Positions 1 to 7,127 of a DNA stretch of 7,133 bases are shown one piece after another. The stretch is from an uncultured Clostridia bacterium (lineage in GTDB: Bacteria; Bacillota_A; Clostridia; UMGS1840; HGM11507). The stretch is from positions 1 through 7,133 of the forward strand of contig CAKRUL010000069.1 in the NCBI GenBank assembly GCA_934403665.1. Direction: 5' to 3'. A program made the position numbers and the translations under genes. Position 1 is the first letter of the stretch. Each line of letters begins with the position of its first letter. The notes beneath the pieces were generated by a model. The model searched no databases. It was not told the origin of the DNA and saw only the letters and a program-made list of their open reading frames with translations.

Positions 1-1
1 A

Positions 2-1780
2 GCGGATAAAAGCCGGGAAGCGGATTTGGCAGGGGTCTATTTGGACGCAGATTCCAAACGCTATTATCCGCTTGGCAATTTCGCCTCACATGTGATTGGA
101 TTTACGGGAACGGATAATCAGGGCCTGCTTGGCATTGAGATGGTTTACGATTCTGTTCTGAAGGGAAAACCGGGGCGAGTGGTTACTGCAAAAAAGGCGG
201 ACGGAACCGAAATGCCCTATAAACAGGAGCGTTATTATACGCCGGAAAACGGCACGGACATTGTTCTGACGATTGATCAGGCACTGCAGCATTTTCTGGA
301 AAAGCATTTGGAGACTGCGGTGGCGGAGAACAAACTGCAAAAAGGTGCGGCAGGGATGATTATGGATGTTAAAACCGGAGAGATTCTTGCGATGAGCACC
401 AAGCCGGATTTTGACCTGAACAATCCCTTCACGCTGAACAGTGAGGCGGAAAAACAGCGCATTGAGACCATTGCGGACAAGACAGAACGGGAAAAGGAAT
501 ACAATGCGGCGATTCAGAAAATGTGGCGGAACAAAGCGGTTGTCGACAGCTATGAGGCCGGTTCTACTTTCAAGATTTTTGTCTCTGCCATGGCGCTGGA
601 GGAGAAGCTTGTAACCCTAAACGACACCTTTTATTGCAGCGGGGTCAAAAATGTGGGCGGATGGCCTATTCACTGCTGGAAACGGCAGGGGCACGGCAGT
701 CAGACCTTTGTGGAGGCACTGCAAAATTCCTGTAACCCTGCGTTTATGACGCTTGGCGAGCGGGTTGGAACGACTCTGTTTAAAAAATATTATGAAGGAT
801 TTGGATTCACCTCCAAAACCGGAATCGAACTTCCCGGAGAGACGTCCGGCGTCTTTTATCAGAAAGGAAGGTTCAACGAAGTGGAGCTGGCAACCAGCTC
901 GTTTGGTCAGGGGCCTGTTGTCACCCCTCTGCAGATGCTTACGGCGGCAGCGGCGGTGGCAAACGATGGATATTTGATGAAGCCGCATCTTGTCAAACAA
1001 TTCAATGATGAAAACGGCACTCCCACGCAGGTGATTGAGCCGACTGTGGTGCGGCAGATTGTTTCTCCCGAAACCTCCAAGCAGCTTCGCGAGCTTTTGG
1101 AAAAGGTTGTTTCGGAGGGAAGCGGAAACCGTGCTTTCCTGCCGGGTTATCATGTGGCAGGGAAAACCGGAACCAGTGAAAAGCTGCCCCGCGGTCAGCA
1201 GAAATATGTTTCTTCCTTTATCGGGTTTGCACCGGCAAACGATCCGAAAATTGCGGTGCTGATTGCACTGGATGAGGCGACCGGGGGAGATACCTACGGC
1301 GGTGTTATCGCTGCTCCGGTGGTCAAAAAAATCATGGAGGATTCTCTGCGCTATCTGGGGGTGGAACCGGATTTGACAGAGGAGGAGGCAGCAAAAACCG
1401 AGGTTGCCACTCCGGATGTGACCAAGAAATCCGTAGATGAGGCAAGAGGCGTCATGACAACCTTTAAATTGAATGTTAAGGTGGAAGGCAACGGTGATAC
1501 CGTTTTGGAGCAGGTTCCGAAGGGCGGCGTCAAGGTGGCTGAAAACTCTACCGTTATCCTATATACCGAAAAAAGAGTTGTTCCGAAAACGACGAAGGTG
1601 CCAGATGTGACTGGCCTTACCTTTAAGGAGGCGGAACAGAAGCTTTCGGAATATGGGCTGAAAATGAGTGCTTCCGGCGATACTGGGGATAAGGTGGCAA
1701 CCAAACAGTCTCCGGCAAAGGATGAGATGATTACTCCCGGCGGCACTGTGACTGTCACATTTGAGAAGAAAGCACATTAA
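2..1780 (+). CDS. spoVD: Class B penicillin-binding protein (SpoVD/FtsI type), 5'-truncated
   Basis: D,D-transpeptidase that crosslinks septal peptidoglycan outside the membrane, normally paired with a SEDS polymerase such as the one encoded downstream. The frame is open to the window edge and the first codons already read as family sequence (KSREADLAGVYLDADSKR), so the N-terminal membrane anchor and most of the dimerisation domain lie outside; the in-frame TTG at 26 is not a start. The visible part is 592 residues. The end of the PBP dimer domain runs to about base 235 (RYYPLGNFASHVIGF, GLLGIE). The transpeptidase domain is at about 340-1350 with the catalytic serine in STFK (563-574), SCN (728-736) and KTGT (1163-1174), all intact. 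Two PASTA repeats follow at about 1403-1570 and 1592-1768. Position before murE suits spoVD; two PASTA repeats recall vegetative PBP2B/PBP2x, so the sporulation versus division role is open. The family is certain, the symbol less so. Confidence 0.93.
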   Translation, partial: ADKSREADLAGVYLDADSKRYYPLGNFASHVIGFTGTDNQGLLGIEMVYDSVLKGKPGRVVTAKKADGTEMPYKQERYYTPENGTDIVLTIDQALQHFLEKHLETAVAENKLQKGAAGMIMDVKTGEILAMSTKPDFDLNNPFTLNSEAEKQRIETIADKTEREKEYNAAIQKMWRNKAVVDSYEAGSTFKIFVSAMALEEKLVTLNDTFYCSGVKNVGGWPIHCWKRQGHGSQTFVEALQNSCNPAFMTLGERVGTTLFKKYYEGFGFTSKTGIELPGETSGVFYQKGRFNEVELATSSFGQGPVVTPLQMLTAAAAVANDGYLMKPHLVKQFNDENGTPTQVIEPTVVRQIVSPETSKQLRELLEKVVSEGSGNRAFLPGYHVAGKTGTSEKLPRGQQKYVSSFIGFAPANDPKIAVLIALDEATGGDTYGGVIAAPVVKKIMEDSLRYLGVEPDLTEEEAAKTEVATPDVTKKSVDEARGVMTTFKLNVKVEGNGDTVLEQVPKGGVKVAENSTVILYTEKRVVPKTTKVPDVTGLTFKEAEQKLSEYGLKMSASGDTGDKVATKQSPAKDEMITPGGTVTVTFEKKAH

Positions 1781-1790
1781 TAAAGGCGGA

Positions 1791-1809
1791 GGCAGGCTTC
1801 CGTCCTGCC
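1791..1809 (+). other. Small hairpin in the spoVD-murE spacer
   Basis: GGCAGG (1791-1796) and CCTGCC (1804-1809) form a perfect six-pair stem with a seven-base loop. It lies 10 bases after the PBP stop codon and 14 bases before the murE ribosome binding site. No T-run follows, so it is not an intrinsic terminator. It could be a processing or stability element, or chance. Confidence 0.35.
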
Positions 1810-1839
1810 GAAAGTGAGAAACCAAAGGAGGGTTCCCGA

Positions 1840-3276
1840 ATGAGATTGGAAAAACTGATTCAAAGCATTGAGACCACTGCGGTGACCGGAGACAAAAATG
1901 TGGAAATCACCGGGATCGCATATGATTCCAGAAAAGTGCGTCCGGGTACTTTGTTTGTCTGTATCAAAGGCTTTCAGAGTGATGGACATTTATATACCAA
2001 AAGTGCCATCGAACGGGGTGCGGCTGCGATTGTCTGTCAGGACGATGTTGGTAGGCTGGATGTGCCCGTCATCCGGGTGGAAAACAGCCGGAAGGCTTTG
2101 AGCTGTCTGTCTGCTACTTGGTATGGGTATCCGGCGAAAAAGATGAAGATGATCGGCATCACCGGCACCAACGGGAAAACGACATGCACCTATTTGGTGA
2201 AGGGTATTCTGGAAAATTGCGGATATCAAGTGGGGCTGATCGGAACCAATCAGAATATGATCGGCTCAGAGATTCTGAAAAGCGAACGCACCACACCGGA
2301 ATCTTTGGAACTGCAGGCATTGCTTGCGGAGATGGAAGAAAAAGGATGTAACTATGTTGTGATGGAGGTTTCCTCCCATTCGCTGTGCCTGGATCGGGTG
2401 GCAGGAATTCACTTTGATGTTGGAGTTCTGACGAATATCACACAGGATCATCTGGATTTTCACAAGACCATGGACGCATATGCCGAGGCAAAATCCATGC
2501 TGTTTGAACGGTGCGATATTGCTGTGCTGAACCGCGATGATGCCTATTATCCTTTGATGGCATCCAAGGCGAAGAAGGTGCTTTCATATGGGATTGACAC
2601 CGAATGCGATCTCAGAGCTTCGGATATTGAAATTAACCGCAACGGGGTGACGTTTCAGGTGACAACGGCAGAAGAAAAGTATCTGACGCTTCTTCCGATT
2701 CCCGGACGGTTTTCGGTATACAATGCGCTGGCATCTATCGGTGTCGGTATGGCTTGTGGTATTCCAAGCGGCTTCATGAAACTGGCTTTGAAGAAACAAA
2801 AGGGCGTGAAGGGAAGACTGGAAATTGTGGATACCGGCACGGATTATACCATGATTATAGATTATGCGCATGCTCCAGACGGTCTTTACAATGTTCTTAC
2901 CACCATCAACGAATTCAAAGAGAATCGGGTTATCACCCTGTTTGGTTGCGGCGGTGACCGCGACAAAACCAAACGTCCTATTATGGGAAAAATCGCCGGA
3001 GAGCTTTCGGACTATCTGATTGTTACTTCGGATAACCCGCGCACAGAGGATCCCTTTGCCATTCTGAAGGATGTTGAACGGGGTGTGAAAGAGACAAACT
3101 GTCCCTATGAAGTGATTGAAAACAGAATTCAAGCGATTCATCACGCAATGGATATTGCACAGCCGGGAGATATTGTTCTGCTGGCAGGAAAGGGGCATGA
3201 AACCTATCAAATTTTGCGGGACCGCACCATTCATTTGGATGAGCGGGAGGTCATTGCAGATTACCTGAAACGCTAA
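1840..3276 (+). CDS. murE: UDP-MurNAc-tripeptide synthetase, meso-DAP-adding (MurE)
   Basis: Cytoplasmic ATP-dependent ligase that adds meso-diaminopimelate to UDP-MurNAc-L-Ala-D-Glu. The product is 478 residues, a normal family length. An N-terminal UDP-MurNAc binding domain (about 1-95, with DSRKVRPGTLFVCIKG) is followed by the ATPase domain with the P-loop GITGTNGKTT (106-115), TTPESLELQ, the EVSSHSL segment, and the lysine expected to be carbamylated, K218 (AEAKSMLFE). The C-terminal domain has DYAHAPDGL, DNPR (398-401) followed by TEDP, and GKGHE (450-454). In this family DNPR marks meso-DAP specificity; lysine-adding enzymes differ there. The ATG start is supported by a strong ribosome binding site, AAAGGAGGG at 1824-1832, seven bases upstream. 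It follows the PBP gene after 59 bases and is probably cotranscribed with it. Confidence 0.97.
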   Translation: MRLEKLIQSIETTAVTGDKNVEITGIAYDSRKVRPGTLFVCIKGFQSDGHLYTKSAIERGAAAIVCQDDVGRLDVPVIRVENSRKALSCLSATWYGYPAKKMKMIGITGTNGKTTCTYLVKGILENCGYQVGLIGTNQNMIGSEILKSERTTPESLELQALLAEMEEKGCNYVVMEVSSHSLCLDRVAGIHFDVGVLTNITQDHLDFHKTMDAYAEAKSMLFERCDIAVLNRDDAYYPLMASKAKKVLSYGIDTECDLRASDIEINRNGVTFQVTTAEEKYLTLLPIPGRFSVYNALASIGVGMACGIPSGFMKLALKKQKGVKGRLEIVDTGTDYTMIIDYAHAPDGLYNVLTTINEFKENRVITLFGCGGDRDKTKRPIMGKIAGELSDYLIVTSDNPRTEDPFAILKDVERGVKETNCPYEVIENRIQAIHHAMDIAQPGDIVLLAGKGHETYQILRDRTIHLDEREVIADYLKR

Positions 3277-3305
3277 AAGCGAGAAACCCATATGCCGTGC
3301 GTTTG

Positions 3306-3355
3306 CCGGAATTGTTCCGGAAGAATCGTATGGTGCCAATCTTCCGGTTGCGGAA
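3306..3355 (+). other. Alternative hairpins in the murE-murF spacer
   Basis: The 115-base spacer holds overlapping inverted repeats of one core. CCGGAA (3306-3311) can pair with TTCCGG (3315-3320) across a three-base loop. CCGGAAGA (3317-3324) can instead pair with TCTTCCGG (3340-3347), an eight-pair stem with a 15-base loop. TTCCG (3342-3346) can pair with CGGAA (3351-3355) across a four-base loop. The middle stem excludes both outer ones. No T-run follows any of them, so a simple terminator is unlikely; mRNA processing, stability or attenuation are possibilities. Pairings are seen directly; function is not known. Confidence 0.45.
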
Positions 3356-3391
3356 CTCTTATCATACCACACAAAAGCTGAGGGGAGAACA

Positions 3392-4771
3392 ATGAATTTA
3401 GAAATCAATGAGATATGCAGAGCAGTAAAAGGAAAATTGCTTCGTCCGGGTACGATGCGCCCGGTGACTTCGGTTCAGACCGACAGCAGGGTAAAAGCAC
3501 CCGGCAGTCTTTTCGTGCCGATACGGGGCGAGCGTTTTGACGCACACGATTTTATTCATCAGGCGATTGAAAACGGTGCCTCTGCTGTATTGTGCGAGCG
3601 AGAGCCGGAAAAGGCGGGAGGACTTGCCGTCATTCAGGTGGAGGATACCCGCAGAGCGCTGGGGGATTTGGCGGCTTTTTATATTTCTTCTCTGCATCCC
3701 GATAAGGTTGCAGTGACGGGAAGCGTGGGAAAAACCACAACGAAGGAAATGCTCTATAACGTGCTTTCCCGGCAGGCGCAGACCTTGAAAACCGAAGGCA
3801 ATTTCAACAATGACATCGGGCTTCCGCTGACGGTATTCCGCTTGACGGCGGAGGATCGGTTTGCAGTGCTGGAAATGGGAATGAGCCATTTCGGCGAAAT
3901 TTCCTATCTTTCCAAGATTGCAAAGCCGCATGTGGGAGTCATCACGAATATAGGACATTCTCATATTGAAAATCTGGGAAGCCGGGAAGGAATTTTAAAG
4001 GCGAAACTGGAAATTCTGGACGGCTTGGATCCGCAGGGCACCTTGATTCTGAATGGAGACGATGATTTGCTGTTCGGCAGGAAAGATATGCTTCCCTGCA
4101 AGAACCTCTTTTTCGGCATTGAAAATCCGCAGTGTGATTTTCTTGCCAAGTCGATTGATGCAAAAGAGAGAGCAGTTTCCTTCACCTGTGACGGGCAGGA
4201 TTACGTCATTCACACGCCGGGGGCGCACAATGTCTATAATGCGCTGGCGGCGATTGCCTGCGGCAAGCTGTATGGCATGGAGGAATCACGCATAAAAGAG
4301 GGAATCGAAGCATATAAACCTTATAGTATGAGGCTGGATATTCAGGAAAATCAAGAGACCGGCGTTAAGGTGATTGTGGATTGCTATAATGCATCTCCGG
4401 ATTCTCTGCGTGCTTCTTTGGGAGTGCTTTCGGAGTATCACTCCAACCGCACGATTGCGGTTTTGGGGTCGGTTGCAGAGCTTGGAAATCACAGAGACTG
4501 CCTGTTGTTTGACATCGGAAAACAGTTAAAGACGATGGGGATTGATGTGCTTGTGACAACAACGGACGATTGCTTTGCGCTGTGCGACGGGGCAATCGGG
4601 GCAGGATTCCCGGAAGAAAATATCTATAATTTCAACAATAATTCAGATACCAACCGCTTTTTGGATGATTTCCTCCGTCCGGGGGATGTGGTGCTCACAA
4701 AGGGTTCCCGTATCTATAAGCTGGAGGAAGTCGCACAGCACTTGCTTGAGAAAGAAAGGAAGGAAGGATGA
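3392..4771 (+). CDS. murF: UDP-MurNAc-tripeptide--D-Ala-D-Ala ligase (MurF)
   Basis: Last cytoplasmic Mur ligase: it joins D-Ala-D-Ala to the UDP-MurNAc-tripeptide made by MurE, giving the pentapeptide that MraY uses. The product is 459 residues, as usual for MurF. The N-terminal substrate domain (TDSRVKAPGSLFVPIRGERFDAHDF) is followed by the P-loop TGSVGKTTTKE (from residue 109), the MurF-typical TEGNFNNDIGLPLT, the EMGMSHFGEI segment, TNIGHSHIENLGSREGI, GAHNVYNALAAIA, and the C-terminal DCYNASPDSLRASL and KGSRIYKLEEV. These separate it clearly from MurE, MurC and MurD. Its ATG has the purine-rich site AGGGGAG (3381-3387) four bases upstream, a slightly short spacing. Its stop codon overlaps the mraY start in ATGA, so the two genes are probably translationally coupled. 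Confidence 0.97.
   Translation: MNLEINEICRAVKGKLLRPGTMRPVTSVQTDSRVKAPGSLFVPIRGERFDAHDFIHQAIENGASAVLCEREPEKAGGLAVIQVEDTRRALGDLAAFYISSLHPDKVAVTGSVGKTTTKEMLYNVLSRQAQTLKTEGNFNNDIGLPLTVFRLTAEDRFAVLEMGMSHFGEISYLSKIAKPHVGVITNIGHSHIENLGSREGILKAKLEILDGLDPQGTLILNGDDDLLFGRKDMLPCKNLFFGIENPQCDFLAKSIDAKERAVSFTCDGQDYVIHTPGAHNVYNALAAIACGKLYGMEESRIKEGIEAYKPYSMRLDIQENQETGVKVIVDCYNASPDSLRASLGVLSEYHSNRTIAVLGSVAELGNHRDCLLFDIGKQLKTMGIDVLVTTTDDCFALCDGAIGAGFPEENIYNFNNNSDTNRFLDDFLRPGDVVLTKGSRIYKLEEVAQHLLEKERKEG
4755..4771 (+). promoter_or_regulatory. mraY ribosome binding site and ATGA overlap
   Basis: AAAGGA (4755-4760) starts an extended GGAAGGAAGG purine tract leading to three consecutive ATG codons at 4768, 4771 and 4774. 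The first ATG overlaps the murF stop TGA (4769-4771) and has a seven-base spacing from AAAGGA; the later two sit better behind the downstream AAGG. The arrangement suggests coupled translation and leaves the exact first methionine uncertain by up to two residues. Confidence 0.75.
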
Positions 4772-5736
4772 TGATGCCAATGCAGAATATTGTTTCAGTC
4801 TCTTTGCCGATTCTTCTTTCTTTTCTTGTCTGCGTTTTTCTGATGCCTGTGCTGATTCCGCTTCTGCGCCGGCTGAAATTCGGGCAGAGTATCCTGGAAA
4901 TCGGTCCCAATTGGCATGCAAAAAAATCCGGAACGCCTACGATGGGCGGCATCGGTTTTATTGTCAGCAGTGTTGCGGTTGCTCTGATTCTCGGATTTTC
5001 CGCGGATGTGATGCTGGCGGCAGGCTTTGCAGTGCTTTGCGGTTTGATTGGTTTTGCAGATGATTTTATTAAAGTTTGCTTAAAACGGAACATGGGATTT
5101 AATCCAAAGCAAAAAACGGCTTGTCTGATTGTGGCTATTCTGGCATTTATGTTTGCCTCTCACTCTTTGGGCATTACAGACACCGGTATTTATGTTCCCT
5201 TCTTCCGGGCGGAAGTTGATTTCGGATTTTGGTATTTTCCGCTGGTCTTTTTCATGATCATGGCGACTGTCAACAGTGTGAATCTGACCGATGGAATCGA
5301 CGGTTTGGCGGGCAGTGTCACTTCCGTGGTCTGCGTTTTTTTCGCTATACTTGCGTTTGTGATGCGGCGGGTGGAGCTGGCTTATTTCGCTTGTGCTCTG
5401 CTGGGAAGCCTGATGGCCTTTTTGATTTTCAATCTGAATCCGGCAAAGGTCTTTATGGGAGATACCGGATCTCTGTTTTTGGGCGGAGCTTTGGCGGCGA
5501 TTGCGGTCCTTCTGAAGCAACCCTTGATTATTGTTCTCGTCGGGTTGATTTATCTGATTGAGACGGCTTCTGTCATTATACAGGTTACATTTTTCAAGTT
5601 AACCGGGAAACGGGTATTTAAAATGTCGCCGATTCATCATCATTTTGAAATGTGCGGATGGAAAGAAAACAAAATTGTGCTGGTGTTCAGCACGGTGACG
5701 ATTGTGATGTGTATCCTTGCATTTTTTTCGCTGTAA
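4768..5736 (+). CDS. mraY: Phospho-N-acetylmuramoyl-pentapeptide transferase (MraY)
   Basis: Integral membrane enzyme that transfers phospho-MurNAc-pentapeptide from the UDP precursor to undecaprenyl phosphate, giving lipid I. The product is 322 residues, close to the Gram-positive family length. Recognisable are WHAKKSGTPTMGG near residues 50-62, the DD pair D98-D99 in GFADDFIKV, NLTDGIDGLAG (172-182), NPAKVFMGDTGSLFLGG with D232, and MSPIHHHFE with the HHH motif at 290-292. These are the family's magnesium, substrate and catalytic motifs, and none is missing. About ten hydrophobic segments are spread along the chain, beginning at residue 7 or so and ending in a C-terminal one (about 300-321). 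It is coupled to murF by a four-base overlap. The gene that usually follows, murD, is absent. Confidence 0.97.
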   Translation: MMMPMQNIVSVSLPILLSFLVCVFLMPVLIPLLRRLKFGQSILEIGPNWHAKKSGTPTMGGIGFIVSSVAVALILGFSADVMLAAGFAVLCGLIGFADDFIKVCLKRNMGFNPKQKTACLIVAILAFMFASHSLGITDTGIYVPFFRAEVDFGFWYFPLVFFMIMATVNSVNLTDGIDGLAGSVTSVVCVFFAILAFVMRRVELAYFACALLGSLMAFLIFNLNPAKVFMGDTGSLFLGGALAAIAVLLKQPLIIVLVGLIYLIETASVIIQVTFFKLTGKRVFKMSPIHHHFEMCGWKENKIVLVFSTVTIVMCILAFFSL

Positions 5737-5762
5737 AGCGGTGCGGAATCATTTTCGGGTGC

Positions 5763-5790
5763 AAAGAGCCGAAGCCTTGCGGTTCTTTTT
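5763..5790 (+). terminator. Terminator-like hairpin between mraY and ftsW
   Basis: AAAGAGCCG (5763-5771) pairs with CGGTTCTTT (5780-5788) over nine pairs, one of them G-U, with an eight-base loop, and runs into TTTTT (5786-5790). Only the last two T residues lie beyond the stem, so it is a weak intrinsic terminator or attenuator. It ends 30 bases before the ftsW start. No clear promoter lies between it and ftsW, which suggests partial readthrough, not a true operon end. Confidence 0.5.
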
Positions 5791-5807
5791 GTGCTTGGTC
5801 TATTCAA

Positions 5808-5817
5808 AAGGGGTGAG
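5808..5817 (+). promoter_or_regulatory. ftsW ribosome binding site that fixes the start at 5821
   Basis: AAGGGG (5808-5813), within AAGGGGTGAG, lies seven bases before the ATG at 5821. The longer in-frame reading from GTG at 5791 would begin directly on the hairpin's T-run with no ribosome binding site, so the ATG is chosen. Confidence 0.75.
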
Positions 5818-5820
5818 GCC

Positions 5821-6927
5821 ATGAAAAAAAGTCAGGAAAAGAAAAAAAGAAAACCGGTCGATCATGTTCTGCTTGCCGTGCTGTTTACGCTGGTTTGCAT
5901 GGGGCTGATGATGGTGTTCTCTGCCAGTGCACCCTCCGCCTTTGAAGAGTTCGGAGACAGTTTGCATTATTTTAAGCGGCAGCTGGCATGGGTCATCATG
6001 GGTTTTTTTGTCTTGGCGTTCGTATCGGTTGTGAACTATAAATCATATAAAAATACCCTGCCGATTCTGCTGGTGATTAATCTTGTGCTTTTGGTTTTGG
6101 TTGCCACGGTCGGAACGAATGTAAAAGGTGCGCAGCGCTGGCTCGGCATCGGGTCGTTTGGTATTCAGCCCTCAGAGCTGACGAAGGTGGTTGTTGTGGT
6201 CTATATGGCATCTTATCTGACGAAGCTTCAGACACAAAAACAGACCATCGCAACGGTATATGTTCCGCCGCTTATTATGGTCGGAATCCCTTTGGTTCTG
6301 ATTATTTTGCAGCCGCATTTTTCTGCCATTATGATTATCGGTGTCGTGTGTGCCGCCATGATGATTGTGGGCGGTGTGAAATTTCGGTTCTTTGCGCCGG
6401 CTTTTGTGGCGGCAGGTATAGGAGGAACGGCTTTGGCGATTCTGGAACCGTATCGATTACAGCGGCTGGTTGCCTTTTCGGATCCTTTTGCGGATAAGCT
6501 GGGCGATGGGTGGCAGATTGTACAATCTTTGTATGCAATCGGCTCCGGCGGTCTGACGGGGCTTGGATTGAGCAGAAGCCGACAAAAGCATTTATACATT
6601 CCCGAACCGCAGAACGATTTTATTTACTCCATTCTCTGTGAAGAACTGGGATATATCGGCGCTGTTTTTGTCATTATCCTGTTTGTTCTTCTGGTGTGGC
6701 GCTGTTTTGTCGTGGCGGCGCGGTGTCCCGATCCCTTTGGCTCTCTTTTGGCTTTCGGCATGGGATTTCTGATTATTTTTCAGGTGATTTTCAATATCGG
6801 TGTGGCAACGGCATCCGTGCCGCCGACCGGAGTGCCTCTGCCCTTTTTCTCGGCAGGAGGCTCCTCGTTCCTGTTTCAGATGATTGCAATGGGAATTGTA
6901 TTGAATGTTTCACGCTCGGCACAATAG
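5821..6927 (+). CDS. ftsW: SEDS peptidoglycan glycosyltransferase (FtsW/SpoVE type)
   Basis: Polytopic membrane protein of the SEDS family (RodA/FtsW/SpoVE), which polymerises lipid II at the septum together with a class B PBP such as the one encoded at the left end. The product is 368 residues, near the SpoVE length. A lysine-rich cytoplasmic N-terminus (KKSQEKKKRK) precedes about ten membrane segments. Family motifs seen are GAQRW (103-107) with QPSE (116-119), GDGWQIVQSL (from 228), SGGLTGLGL, PEPQNDFIYS with the putative catalytic aspartate D266, VPPTGVPLPFFS and SAGGSS (341-349 for PFFSAGGSS). The usual QPD motif reads QPH here (H166). FtsW and SpoVE cannot be separated by sequence reading alone; the dcw position and a PBP partner in the cluster fit either. 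It probably belongs to the same operon, with the upstream hairpin lowering its expression. Confidence 0.94.
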   Translation: MKKSQEKKKRKPVDHVLLAVLFTLVCMGLMMVFSASAPSAFEEFGDSLHYFKRQLAWVIMGFFVLAFVSVVNYKSYKNTLPILLVINLVLLVLVATVGTNVKGAQRWLGIGSFGIQPSELTKVVVVVYMASYLTKLQTQKQTIATVYVPPLIMVGIPLVLIILQPHFSAIMIIGVVCAAMMIVGGVKFRFFAPAFVAAGIGGTALAILEPYRLQRLVAFSDPFADKLGDGWQIVQSLYAIGSGGLTGLGLSRSRQKHLYIPEPQNDFIYSILCEELGYIGAVFVIILFVLLVWRCFVVAARCPDPFGSLLAFGMGFLIIFQVIFNIGVATASVPPTGVPLPFFSAGGSSFLFQMIAMGIVLNVSRSAQ

Positions 6928-7094
6928 CAGAATTTCAAGCGTGTTCGCTCTTCGTTTTTCTGAGGGGTTGCGAAGGGGGCGGATGCGGAGAAAAAAGCAC
7001 TGAAAAACCGGCAAAAAAACAGAGCTACATACGATAAACAGCCCCGAAAGCAAGCTCCAAACTTAACCGATACGGATGAATTTGCAGCCAATCC

Positions 7095-7127
7095 TGTTAT
7101 CAATTTGTTAGCATCTATATGTTAACA
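7095..7127 (+). repeat. Three TGTTANCA repeats near the right end
   Basis: TGTTATCA (7095-7102), TGTTAGCA (7106-7113) and TGTTAACA (7120-7127) are direct copies differing at one base, spaced 11 and 14 bases start to start. The third is itself a palindrome inside a perfect 12-base dyad (7118-7129). They could be operator half-sites, but an AT-rich patch can yield them by chance. Confidence 0.45.

Noticed and set aside
26..28. TTG as the start of the PBP gene
   Set aside because: The frame is open to the window edge and the upstream codons match the family; the gene is cut by the window.
617..1153. Open frame of 178 codons on the - strand across the PBP transpeptidase domain
   Set aside because: Antisense shadow of a gene with all catalytic motifs; no recognisable protein family.
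3303..3331. Possible promoter before murF (TTGCCG-17-TCGTAT)
   Set aside because: The -10 match is poor and the bases are better explained by the inverted repeats.
2584..3408. Open frame of 274 codons on the - strand across murE
   Set aside because: It lies opposite a fully conserved murE, has no recognisable domain, and its composition is the complement of murE codons.
3398..3964. Open frame of 188 codons on the - strand across murF
   Set aside because: Antisense to the conserved murF N-terminal and P-loop regions, with a histidine/arginine-rich sequence typical of a shadow frame.
4575..5063. + strand frame bridging the murF-mraY junction
   Set aside because: Out of frame with two well-supported genes; its translation is cysteine- and serine-rich without any motif.
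5791..5820. Upstream GTG start giving ftsW ten extra residues
   Set aside because: No ribosome binding site precedes it and it abuts the hairpin T-run; ATG at 5821 has a good site.
6696..7037. + strand frame of 113 codons overlapping the ftsW 3' end
   Set aside because: Most of it lies within conserved ftsW in another frame, there is no ribosome binding site, and the protein is unrecognisable.
6876..7103. - strand frame of 75 codons at the right end
   Set aside because: It overlaps the ftsW C-terminus, is low in complexity (F, S, A, R rich) and shows no family features.
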